Assembly (NCBI RefSeq): GCF_009729095.1
Contig: NZ_VTGX01000003.1
Coordinates: 124,001 to 188,000 of the forward strand
DNA: 64,000 bases
Reading direction: 5' to 3'
From: Mycolicibacterium sp. CBMA 247
GTDB lineage: Bacteria; Actinomycetota; Actinomycetes; Mycobacteriales; Mycobacteriaceae
Part shown: one piece after another, positions 1-7,210 of the stretch
How the letters are laid out: each line of letters opens with the position of its first letter
How positions within the stretch are numbered: position 1 is the first letter of the stretch
Notes under the pieces: model-generated
Database searches by the model: none
What the model was told of the DNA's origin: nothing
The model's input: the letters and a program-made list of their open reading frames with translations, nothing else
Position numbers and translations under genes: made by a program

Positions 1-809
1 AGATCCCGCGACGGGCGTCGGTAATCACCGCCCAGCACCGGCCGTTCTGGCAGCGTCACCTGAGGCCGCTCCACGTCATGGTGGTCGACGGTGGAAAGTA
101 GATGCGCCATCATGTTGAGCCGCGCGTGCTTCTTGACATCGGATTCGACGATGTACCAAGGACTTTGCGGAATATCGGTATGAACCATCATCTGGTCCTT
201 CGCCCGTGAGTAGTCCTCCCAGCGGTACACCGACTCCAGATCCATCGGCGAGAGCTTCCACTGCCGGACCGGGTCGTTGAGCCTCGACCTGAACCGACGC
301 AGTTGTTCATCCTCGGATACCGAGAACCAGTACTTCCGCAACAGAATCCCGTCCTCCACCAGCATCTGCTCGAAGATCGGCGTCTGGCGCAGGAACAGCT
401 GATGCTCTTGCGGCGTGCAGAATCCCATCACCTGTTCGACACCGGCCCGGTTGTACCAAGACCGGTCGAACAACACGATCTCACCTTTGGCGGGCAGATG
501 CGCGATGTATCGCTGGAAGTACCACTCGCCCCGCTCGCGTTCAGTAGGCGCCGGCAGCGCCGCCACCCGGGCGACGCGCGGGCTGAGATACTCGGTGATC
601 CGCTTGATGGTGCCGCCCTTGCCCGCGGCGTCGCGGCCCTCGAATACCACCACGACGCGAGCGCCGGTGTGTCTGACCCATTCCTGCAATTTCACGAATT
701 CGGTTTGCAGCCGGAATAACTCGGCCTCATACACCTGTTTCGACAGTTTCGGCCGACTGCTACCCGAGGACTTCTTGGCCGCCGTCTCATCGTTGGATCC
801 TGCACCCAT
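1..809 (-). CDS. ppk2: Polyphosphate kinase 2 (PPK2), 3' end outside window
   Basis: PPK2 enzymes transfer phosphate between polyphosphate and nucleotides in the cytosol. Reading from the ATG at 809, the protein has a Walker A segment GRDAAGKGG at about residues 58-66 and a Walker B region LFDRSWYNRAGVE at about 117-130, both family hallmarks. About 269 residues lie in the window, near the usual length of single-domain PPK2 proteins, so only a short C-terminus is missing. The start is supported by a TAGGAT -10 box six bases upstream, which would give a leaderless mRNA. The gene runs away from the TetR gene that follows it in the window. Single-domain class I is inferred from length; nucleotide preference cannot be read. 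Confidence 0.93.
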   Translation of the reverse strand, partial: MGAGSNDETAAKKSSGSSRPKLSKQVYEAELFRLQTEFVKLQEWVRHTGARVVVVFEGRDAAGKGGTIKRITEYLSPRVARVAALPAPTERERGEWYFQRYIAHLPAKGEIVLFDRSWYNRAGVEQVMGFCTPQEHQLFLRQTPIFEQMLVEDGILLRKYWFSVSEDEQLRRFRSRLNDPVRQWKLSPMDLESVYRWEDYSRAKDQMMVHTDIPQSPWYIVESDVKKHARLNMMAHLLSTVDHHDVERPQVTLPERPVLGGDYRRPSRD

Positions 810-815
810 GTCCAA

Positions 816-821
816 ATCCTA
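816..821 (-). promoter_or_regulatory. -10 box of leaderless ppk2 promoter
   Basis: TAGGAT on the minus strand ends six bases before the ATG at 809. It matches the mycobacterial TANNNT consensus, with transcription expected to begin at or next to the start codon. Confidence 0.5.
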
Positions 822-949
822 AGTCGTCGGTCACGAGAACCAGGTTGCGAACGTCAGGCATCGGGGCCGCGCATCAGCGCCGAACCGCATTGTCACCAGT
901 ACGGTTGTGAAAACACCATCGCGGCAACGGCGGCCTTCGACGACGCGGA

Positions 950-1552
950 TCACACCTGTCGGTAGCGCTGTACGACGCCGCTCGCGAGTGTGCGTGCCCA
1001 CTCCAGTTCGGCGTCGGTGCCGAATAGCTCGCGACGCGTGTTGCCCGCGCACAGGTAGGCGTCGACCCGGAAGGCGTCTTCCGCAGGATTGGGTGAACCC
1101 GCCACGGAGAACTCGTTTTCCAGCAGATCCAGCCACTCCCGCTTCAGGTTCCGCACCGCGTCGGCCACCGCTCCGGTGCGATGCCCGAACTCGACCGATG
1201 TCGCCGATACGAAACAGCCGCCGGGGAACACCTCGGCGCGCAGGTAGGCCAACCACGAATCGAGAAGGGCGTCGAGCCGCGCGACTCCGGGCTGACAGCT
1301 CAGTGCCGGACGGATGACGACGTCGATGTAGACCTGGCGCGCCTCGGCTACCGCGGCCAGCTGAATCGCCTCCCGGTTGCCGAAGACCGTGAGGATTCCG
1401 CTTTTGCTCACGCCGGTCGACGCGGACAGGCCACCCACGGTGATTCCGTCCAGGCCATGTGTGGTGGCAAGGTCTGCCGCGGTACGCGCGACCAGCCGCC
1501 GGGTGGCGTCACCGCGCGCTCGCCGTCCGTCAGCTGCAGGCGAAGCGGTCAT
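950..1552 (-). CDS. TetR-family transcriptional regulator
   Basis: A 200-residue TetR-type repressor. The N-terminal helix-turn-helix is visible at about residues 30-58 (ADLATTHGLDGITVGGLSAS, then a GVSKSGILTVFGNRE-like recognition region). The rest would be the ligand-binding and dimer domain. An upstream in-frame start at 1612 is possible, but the ATG at 1552 is preferred: a TACTGT -10 box lies six bases before it, and the first helix then starts at the usual distance. It is divergent from the SRPBCC gene, with a perfect palindrome between them, so local control of that neighbour is likely. The ligand is unknown. Confidence 0.85.
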   Translation of the reverse strand: MTASPAADGRRARGDATRRLVARTAADLATTHGLDGITVGGLSASTGVSKSGILTVFGNREAIQLAAVAEARQVYIDVVIRPALSCQPGVARLDALLDSWLAYLRAEVFPGGCFVSATSVEFGHRTGAVADAVRNLKREWLDLLENEFSVAGSPNPAEDAFRVDAYLCAGNTRRELFGTDAELEWARTLASGVVQRYRQV

Positions 1553-1558
1553 CAGTTC

Positions 1559-1564
1559 ACAGTA
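1559..1564 (-). promoter_or_regulatory. -10 box of leaderless TetR promoter
   Basis: TACTGT on the minus strand ends six bases before the ATG at 1552. It supports that start over the upstream alternative at 1612. Confidence 0.45.
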
Positions 1565-1616
1565 GTCAGACCCTGGACGTGGGGCGGCCGGGTCGCGTAC
1601 GGTCAACCGCAACGTG

Positions 1617-1638
1617 TATGCGACCGATCGGTCGCATA
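1617..1638. promoter_or_regulatory. Perfect 22-bp palindrome, probable TetR operator
   Basis: Two 11-bp arms, TATGCGACCGA and its exact reverse complement, abut without a gap. The site lies in the divergent TetR/SRPBCC intergenic region and touches the predicted -10 of the SRPBCC gene (1637-1642). Length and symmetry are typical of TetR operators, so repression of the SRPBCC gene by the adjacent regulator is the simplest reading. Confidence 0.75.
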
Positions 1639-1642
1639 GATT
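1637..1642 (+). promoter_or_regulatory. Candidate -10 box of SRPBCC gene
   Basis: TAGATT, overlapping the right end of the palindrome at 1617-1638 and sitting nine bases before the ATG at 1652. A GGAGG stretch (1643-1647) also lies before the ATG, so the leader would be very short or absent. Confidence 0.35.
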
Positions 1643-1651
1643 GGAGGAGCA

Positions 1652-2125
1652 ATGACGACCGCCTTCAAGGCTCTACTGGAACGCCGGATCACCATCCATG
1701 CCACACCTTCGGCGGTCTGGGACATCATCCGTGACGTGCGACGCATGCCTGAGTGGAGTCCGCAGGTGGTCTCGGTGAAGGTGCGCGCTCCCGAAGAGGA
1801 CATCCGGCTGGGATCCGCGTTCACCAACCTCAACCACCTCGGAGAGCTTGAGTGGATCACGCACGGCGAGGTGGTGCGGTACGCGCCCGAGAAGGAGATC
1901 GCCTTCCGGATAGCCGAAAACTACACGATCTGGTCGTTCTCGATCAGCGCTCACGGTGCCGCCGCCACCGTGCTCACGCAACGGCGCGAAACTCCTGAAG
2001 GAATATCGCAATTCTCGCTCGAACTGACCGAGTCGCACCTCGGCGGACAGCAGGCATTCACCGATCTGTTGGAAGCCGGAATGGAGCAGACCCTCACCGG
2101 CATCAAGGCGTGCGCCGAGCCCTGA
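1652..2125 (+). CDS. SRPBCC-fold small-molecule-binding protein
   Basis: A 157-residue protein of the START/polyketide-cyclase-like SRPBCC fold, which forms a hydrophobic cavity for a lipid-like ligand. Support comes from the opening RRITIHATPSAVWDIIRDV and the following PEWSPQVVSVKV, the standard start of this fold, and from the C-terminal long helix (LGGQQAFTDLLEAGMEQTLTGIK region). GGAGG at 1643-1647 precedes the ATG. It is divergent from a TetR regulator and separated from it by a palindromic operator. Its stop is 17 bp from the end of a convergent Baeyer-Villiger-type monooxygenase. No catalytic residues can be assigned; ligand or enzymatic role is unknown. Confidence 0.85.
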   Translation: MTTAFKALLERRITIHATPSAVWDIIRDVRRMPEWSPQVVSVKVRAPEEDIRLGSAFTNLNHLGELEWITHGEVVRYAPEKEIAFRIAENYTIWSFSISAHGAAATVLTQRRETPEGISQFSLELTESHLGGQQAFTDLLEAGMEQTLTGIKACAEP

Positions 2126-2142
2126 AAGATGGCCCGCGGCGA

Positions 2143-3615
2143 CTACCCCGTGAACGCGTAGTCGTCGAGGTCGAAGCTGCGGCTGCGCCAGTAGGCCTCG
2201 AATGTGGTGGCGGGCCGCAGCGGTACATCCCCGTTGCGGTCGAAGTAGTAACTGTTGGCCAGGCTGCAGCTGTCCTGCCAGAAGATCTGGCGGTGACGCT
2301 TGCGCATCATCTCGGCGAAGTACCGGTCGTTGGCCTCCTGGCGGACCTCGACGCGACGGGCCGCGCGCCGGTCGGCCTGCTCGATACACCGCACCAGATG
2401 GCGGGTTTGGGCTTCGATCAACGCAAAGTACGACGACCCGACGTAGCCGTACGGGCCCATCACGGAGAAGTAGTTCGCGAAACCGGGAACGCTGACACCT
2501 TCGTAGGCCTGCATCCGGTGCTGCGTCCAGAACTCGCTCAGCGACTGCCCGCCCGACCCCACGATGTCGAAGGTCAGCGCGTCGACGTCCATCACCTTGA
2601 AGCCGGTGGCCAGGATGAGCACGTCGGCGTCGTGGCTCTCACCGTCGGTGGTGGCGACACCGGATCCGGTGATCGTGTCGATCGGTTCGGTGACCAACCG
2701 CACGTTGTCCCGGTTGAATGTGGCCAGATAGGTGTTGTGGAAGCCGGGTCGTTTACATCCCACCGCGTACCGCGGTGTGAGCTTGTCGCGCACCTGCGGG
2801 TCGTGCACCTGTTGCCGTAGGTAGGCCCGGCCGGCCGCGCCCGCCCGCTTGGCGAACGGGTTGATCGTGAAGTACTGCGCGGCCAGCGGGAACGTGAACT
2901 CCACGTACGCCTGGCTGATCACGCGATGCAGTGTCCGGCCGCCGGGCAGCCGCAGCACCCAGCGTGCCACCGCCGGGATCGGCACGTCGAACTTCGGGAA
3001 ACACCAGATGGGGGTGCGCTGAAAAACGGTGAGCTGCTTGACCTTCGGGGCGATTTCGGGGATCACCTGGACCGCCGATGCGCCGGTGCCGATGATCGCC
3101 ACCTGCTTACCCGTCAAATCCTGGGTGTGGTCCCAACGGGCGGTGTGCACGGTGATCCCGGCGAAGGAGTCCACGCCGTCGATCTCCGGCAGATTCGGGA
3201 TGGTCAGCACTCCGCTGGCGTTGACCAGGAACCGAGCTGTGAGCTGGTCGCCGGAACCGAGATCCAGCCGCCACAGGTTCTCGACGTCATCGAAGACCGC
3301 GCGCGCGACGGTGGTGTTGAACCGGATCCGGGGCCGCAGGCCGTACTTGTCGACGCAGTTGTCGGCATAGTCCTTCAGCTCGCCCCCGGGGGCGTAGGTG
3401 CGTGACCAGACCCGCGACTGCTCGAACGAGAATTGATAGGAGAACGACGGGATGTCCACGGCCACACCGGGATAGGTGTTCCAGAACCAGGTTCCGCCGG
3501 CTCCGTCCGCGGCCTCTAGGATCAGGTAGTCGTGCAGCCCCGCCTTGTCCAAGGCGATAGCCGTGCCGATACCGGAGAATCCGGCGCCGACGATGAGGGT
3601 GTGAAAGTCGGGCAT
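2143..3615 (-). CDS. Baeyer-Villiger-type flavin monooxygenase
   Basis: A 490-residue FAD/NADPH-dependent monooxygenase that would insert oxygen into ketones or oxidise heteroatoms. The FAD Rossmann motif GAGFSG is at residues 10-15 and the NADP motif GTGASA at 176-181. The BVMO fingerprint FxGxxxHTxxW is intact at 151-161 (FAGITVHTARW). Length is normal for the EthA/MymA-like family, and the neighbourhood matches M. tuberculosis Rv1393c. A purine-rich GAGAGGTGG stretch precedes the ATG. It ends 17 bp from the convergent SRPBCC gene. Substrate is not predictable from sequence. Confidence 0.9.
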   Translation of the reverse strand: MPDFHTLIVGAGFSGIGTAIALDKAGLHDYLILEAADGAGGTWFWNTYPGVAVDIPSFSYQFSFEQSRVWSRTYAPGGELKDYADNCVDKYGLRPRIRFNTTVARAVFDDVENLWRLDLGSGDQLTARFLVNASGVLTIPNLPEIDGVDSFAGITVHTARWDHTQDLTGKQVAIIGTGASAVQVIPEIAPKVKQLTVFQRTPIWCFPKFDVPIPAVARWVLRLPGGRTLHRVISQAYVEFTFPLAAQYFTINPFAKRAGAAGRAYLRQQVHDPQVRDKLTPRYAVGCKRPGFHNTYLATFNRDNVRLVTEPIDTITGSGVATTDGESHDADVLILATGFKVMDVDALTFDIVGSGGQSLSEFWTQHRMQAYEGVSVPGFANYFSVMGPYGYVGSSYFALIEAQTRHLVRCIEQADRRAARRVEVRQEANDRYFAEMMRKRHRQIFWQDSCSLANSYYFDRNGDVPLRPATTFEAYWRSRSFDLDDYAFTG

Positions 3616-3826
3616 CAGGCCACCTCTCGGCTGCGTCCGATCATGTGGACGCCGTGTTTGGTCGCAACGTCAACGTAGCCTCCAACTCCACTGAGCCGCC
3701 AGCATTGAGGTCGAACACGAACGGTCCGGAGCATTCTCGCCGGACACGCGGGCCGAATGAACCGCGGCCAGCCGCGCTGCGTTTAACACTAGGCCGAGGC
3801 CATGTGCGGAAAGGGACACAACCACG

Positions 3827-4966
3827 ATGGAATCCGATGATGACTCCCCGATGGCACACGACCAGGGGGAGATCGAGCCACAGGCCCAGCCCCCGGGCAT
3901 TCGGTCGGAGCTCAACCGCAGGAGGACGCTGCTGGGGCTGGCTGCCGTCGGCGGAGTTGTCGCCGTCGGCGTCGGCGGCCTTGCCGAGGCGGCGGGCTGG
4001 CTGCGGCCCGACGCGTTGACGCCTGCCGATTTCGCCGACCGGTTCGAGCAAGTGTCCGGCCGTCACGACGGGTTCCGTCGCAACCACGCCAAAGGCCTGG
4101 CCGCCACCGGAACGTTCACCAGTAGTGGTGCCGGTGCCGCGGTGAGCAAGGCCGCGATGTTCCGGGCTGGGACGGTTCCTGTGGTGGGCAGGTTCTCGCT
4201 TTCCGGCGGACTGCCCGATCAACCCGACAAACCCGACACGGTCAGGGGACTCGGTCTGATGTTCCGGCTCCCCGACGGGGAACAGTGGCGCACCGCGATG
4301 GTCAATCTTCCGGTGTTCCCGGACAGCACGCCTCAGGGTTTCTACGAGCGCATGCTGGCCTCGCGACCGCAACCGCAGACCGGCAAACCCGACCCGCAGG
4401 CGATGGCGGCGTTCCTGGCTCGCCACCCGGAAACCGCCGTGGCGATGAAGATCATCAAGCAGGCCGCACCGAGCGCAGGGTTCGCCGACAGTACTTACAG
4501 CGGCCTCAACGCCTTTCGGGCCACCAACGCTGCGGGCCAGACGACGGCCATCCGCTGGACGGCGGTGCCCGTCCAGCCTGATCAGCCCGCCGAGCAGGCT
4601 CACGGCAACGACAAGAACGAACTCTTCGACGCGCTCATCGACACGATTGCGCGCGGCCTGGTCAGCTGGAAGCTGATCCTCACCCTGGCCGATCCCGCCG
4701 ATCCCACCCACGACGCGACGCTTCCGTGGCCGGCGAACCGCCCCACCATCGAGGCAGGCACCATCACCATCGACGCCGTCCAGACCGAGGCCCCCGGCAA
4801 CGCCCGCGACATCAACTTCGACCCACTCGTGTTGCCCGACGGCTTGGCCGCCTCTGACGATCCGCTGCCGACCGCGCGGTCAGCGGTCTATGCCCGCTCG
4901 TTCAACCGGCGGGCCCGAGAACCCAAGTCGCCCAGCGCAGTCGTCGTCCCCGGAGGTGCGCAGTGA
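3827..4966 (+). CDS. Catalase-related haem peroxidase with Tat-type signal
   Basis: A 379-residue member of the small-subunit catalase-related peroxidases (SrpA-like). The N-terminus carries an RRRTLLGLA twin-arginine motif at about residues 31-39 followed by a hydrophobic stretch to about 55, so export of the folded haem protein by Tat is likely. The distal catalytic histidine is H87 in RRNHAKG, and the proximal haem-ligating tyrosine is Y355 in RSAVY (R-x3-Y). It lacks the C-terminal regions of full catalases. A GGAAAGG-type ribosome site lies 12 bases before the ATG. Its GTGA end overlaps the start of a cytochrome b561 gene, which suggests the membrane protein delivers electrons to this peroxidase. 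Confidence 0.87.
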   Translation: MESDDDSPMAHDQGEIEPQAQPPGIRSELNRRRTLLGLAAVGGVVAVGVGGLAEAAGWLRPDALTPADFADRFEQVSGRHDGFRRNHAKGLAATGTFTSSGAGAAVSKAAMFRAGTVPVVGRFSLSGGLPDQPDKPDTVRGLGLMFRLPDGEQWRTAMVNLPVFPDSTPQGFYERMLASRPQPQTGKPDPQAMAAFLARHPETAVAMKIIKQAAPSAGFADSTYSGLNAFRATNAAGQTTAIRWTAVPVQPDQPAEQAHGNDKNELFDALIDTIARGLVSWKLILTLADPADPTHDATLPWPANRPTIEAGTITIDAVQTEAPGNARDINFDPLVLPDGLAASDDPLPTARSAVYARSFNRRAREPKSPSAVVVPGGAQ

Positions 4967-5538
4967 GCACCCGCACGGCACCGCCGATCACGCGGTTCAA
5001 CCTGGCGGCCAGGCTGCTGCACTGGTCCATGGCGGTCATGGTGATCGCGCAGTTCTTCATCGGTGTCACCATGATCGCCGCGCTCAGTTACTACCCGCTG
5101 TTGCTTTCGATTCACCGGCCGCTGGGGATCGCCATCCTGGTGTTCGCGATCGTGCGGCTCACCAACCGGCTTACCCGCCGACTGCCGCCGTTCCTGGCGA
5201 CCATGGGGCCGCTGGAACGTCGCATCGCCAGCTACTCCGAATACCTGCTGTACGCACTGCTGTTGGTGCAGCCGCTGATCGGGTGGGCCATGCTGTCGGC
5301 CGCGCAGTCACCGATCGTGCTGGCCGGGCCGCTACACCTGCCCGGGATCGCCCCGCACAACATCACCTTGTATGCGGCGTTGCGCACGGCACATACGGTG
5401 GCGGCCTACCTGCTGTTCGCGACCTTCACCGCACACATCTGCGCCGTCCTGTTCCACACCTTGGCGCTACGCGATGGGATCATCCATCGAATGGCGCTGT
5501 GGCCCAAGCGAAGCCAGGTTGACGAGTCGGCGAGCTGA
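4963..5538 (+). CDS. Cytochrome b561-family membrane protein
   Basis: A 191-residue integral membrane protein of the bacterial b561 (YodB/CybB) family, a di-haem protein that passes electrons across the membrane. Histidines suited to haem ligation are visible in AARLLHWSMA (helix 1), LLSIHRPLG (helix 2), ALRTAHTVAAYL (helix 3) and FTAHICAVLFHTLA (helix 4). The start is a GTG overlapping the peroxidase stop (GTGA), with GGAGG at 4952-4956. Co-translation with a Tat-exported peroxidase suggests it feeds reducing power to the cell-envelope side. It ends three bases from a convergent esterase. Confidence 0.9.
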   Translation: MSTRTAPPITRFNLAARLLHWSMAVMVIAQFFIGVTMIAALSYYPLLLSIHRPLGIAILVFAIVRLTNRLTRRLPPFLATMGPLERRIASYSEYLLYALLLVQPLIGWAMLSAAQSPIVLAGPLHLPGIAPHNITLYAALRTAHTVAAYLLFATFTAHICAVLFHTLALRDGIIHRMALWPKRSQVDESAS

Positions 5539-5541
5539 GCG

Positions 5542-6489
5542 TCAGCCGTGTAACGCCTCGCGCAGCGCGGCCACCGCACGCTCGAACGCTTCGGTCGCCG
5601 CCGGGACCACACCGACGTAGCCGACGTAGCCGTGCACCAGGGTCTCGGCGTTGTGCAGCTGCACCGGGACGCCTGCGGCAGCCAGCATTTCGGCGTATCG
5701 GATGCCGTCGTCGCGCAACGGGTCGTGCCCGGCCACCGCAATGTAGGCCGGCGCAAGCCCGGACAGATCCGCCGCGCGGGCCGGCACCAGCGTGGTCGGC
5801 GGATCGGACAGGTCCACGTGCCCGGCATACCAGCGGGAGAACCCCTGGACCGCGTCGAGTCCGAGGATCGGCGCCTGGGCGTTCTCGGTGAACGACGGCA
5901 GGCTGGTGTCCCACGTGGTGGCCGGGTACCAGAGCAACTGGAACCGCAGCGCGGGAGCGCCGGCGTCACGCGCCAGCAGAGCCACGACCGCGCTCAGGTT
6001 GCCGCCCGCCGAATCTCCGGCCACTGCCATCCGGTCGGCGTCGACGCCGAGGTCGGCGGCGTGGGCGGCCACCCACTGCGTCACGGCCCACGCGTCATCG
6101 ACGGCGGCCGGGTACGGGTGCTCGGGTGCCAATCGGTAGTCCACCGACACCACCACCGCATCGGCGCCCACGGCATGCTGGCGGGCGGTCCCGTCGTAAC
6201 TGTCCAGGTCGCCCAGTGACCAGCCGCCACCGTGGATGAACACCACGACCGGCAGCGTCGTGCCGTCAGGCGTCGGCGGACGGTACACGCGCACCGGGAT
6301 CGGGCCGGCCGGTCCCGGGACCTCGCGGTCCTCGACCCGCACCTCCGGGTGGACCGGCGGCCGCGGCATTTCACTGAACTGACGGCGCGCTTCCTCGACA
6401 CCAATGTCGGTCGATAGTTGGAACGGCACGACCTCCAGTACCTTCTGCAGGATGGAATCGACAGCCGGTTTCTCGTCAGCAACGGACAT
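5542..6489 (-). CDS. HSL-family alpha/beta hydrolase (esterase/lipase)
   Basis: A 315-residue esterase of the hormone-sensitive-lipase group. It has the oxyanion-hole motif HGGGW at 86-90, the nucleophile elbow GDSAGG at 158-163 (Ser160), the acid in AGHDPLRDD near 255 and the base in LVHGYVG near 286. All catalytic elements are intact, and no signal peptide is seen. Its position before priA corresponds to lipH/lipI in M. tuberculosis, though which paralogue it is cannot be decided here. The start ATG lies six bases after a TACGGT -10 box, consistent with a leaderless transcript. Confidence 0.9.
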   Translation of the reverse strand: MSVADEKPAVDSILQKVLEVVPFQLSTDIGVEEARRQFSEMPRPPVHPEVRVEDREVPGPAGPIPVRVYRPPTPDGTTLPVVVFIHGGGWSLGDLDSYDGTARQHAVGADAVVVSVDYRLAPEHPYPAAVDDAWAVTQWVAAHAADLGVDADRMAVAGDSAGGNLSAVVALLARDAGAPALRFQLLWYPATTWDTSLPSFTENAQAPILGLDAVQGFSRWYAGHVDLSDPPTTLVPARAADLSGLAPAYIAVAGHDPLRDDGIRYAEMLAAAGVPVQLHNAETLVHGYVGYVGVVPAATEAFERAVAALREALHG

Positions 6490-6495
6490 TCCGCA

Positions 6496-6501
6496 ACCGT
6501 A
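6496..6501 (-). promoter_or_regulatory. -10 box of leaderless esterase promoter
   Basis: TACGGT on the minus strand, six bases before the ATG at 6489. The divergent YhhN gene begins nearby, so the two promoters must overlap. Confidence 0.45.
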
Positions 6502-6517
6502 CGCACACCGGGCGACG

Positions 6518-7210
6518 GTGCTGTTGTGGGTGGCGGCCGCGGTCGTCGCGGTGGGTTACGGAGTGTTCCTGATCGTCACCGCGACGCGGTTGCCGACGGG
6601 AGCCGACCTGACGGGTCAATTCACCCTTCAACCTGCGGTTAAGGCGCTTGCGGCGGTCCTGCTGGCAGCGGCGGCGGTGGCCCATCCGATCGTGCGGGAA
6701 CGCCGCTGGCTGGTCGGTGCGCTGGTGTTCTCGGCGCTGGGCGACTTCCTGCTGGCCATCCCGTGGTGGGAGCCTTCGTTCGTGCTGGGCCTGGCCGCGT
6801 TTCTGGTCGCGCACCTGTGTTTTCTGGGCGCGCTGGTGCCCCTGGTGCGGCGTTCGACCCCGCGGCTGATCGCCGTCGCGCTCACCGTCGTCGCGTGCCT
6901 GGCGCTGCTGACCTGGTTCTGGCCCCGGCTCGTCGAACAGGGGATGGTCGTTCCGGTGGTTGCCTACATCGCGGTGCTCGGAGCCATGGTGTGTACCGCA
7001 CTGCTGGCGCGGTTGCCCACGCCGTGGACAGCACTCGGTGCGGTGTGTTTCGCGGTGTCGGACGCCATGATCGGCATCAGCCAGTTCGTGCGTGGCGACC
7101 AATTGCTCGCCGTCCCGATCTGGTGGGGATACGCGGCGTCACTACTGCTGATCACCGCCGGCCTGTTCTTCGGCCGATCGTCGCAACTGTCTGCTACACC
7201 TGCGCAGTGA
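6518..7210 (+). CDS. YhhN-family membrane protein (lysoplasmalogenase-like)
   Basis: A polytopic membrane protein of about 230 residues with roughly eight hydrophobic helices. The pattern (ALVFSALGDFLLA in the middle, CFAVSDAMIGISQF near the end) matches the YhhN/TMEM86 family, whose members hydrolyse lysoplasmalogens or related ether lipids. GDFLL and SDAMI carry the conserved acidic residues. The start is uncertain: GTG 6518 avoids overlap with the divergent esterase, while ATG 6452 would overlap it by 38 bp. Its stop overlaps the GTG of priA (GTGA), so the two are co-translated. Confidence 0.8.
   Translation: MLLWVAAAVVAVGYGVFLIVTATRLPTGADLTGQFTLQPAVKALAAVLLAAAAVAHPIVRERRWLVGALVFSALGDFLLAIPWWEPSFVLGLAAFLVAHLCFLGALVPLVRRSTPRLIAVALTVVACLALLTWFWPRLVEQGMVVPVVAYIAVLGAMVCTALLARLPTPWTALGAVCFAVSDAMIGISQFVRGDQLLAVPIWWGYAASLLLITAGLFFGRSSQLSATPAQ

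Noticed and set aside
831..1256. Open frame opposite the TetR gene
   Set aside because: It is an Arg-rich shadow of the TetR gene with no ribosome site and no recognisable domain.
6763..7206. N-terminal extension of PriA
   Set aside because: The extra residues lie in the frame overlapping the YhhN gene, are Arg/Gly-rich and lack PriA homology. The GTG at 7207, overlapping the YhhN stop, is the normal mycobacterial start.
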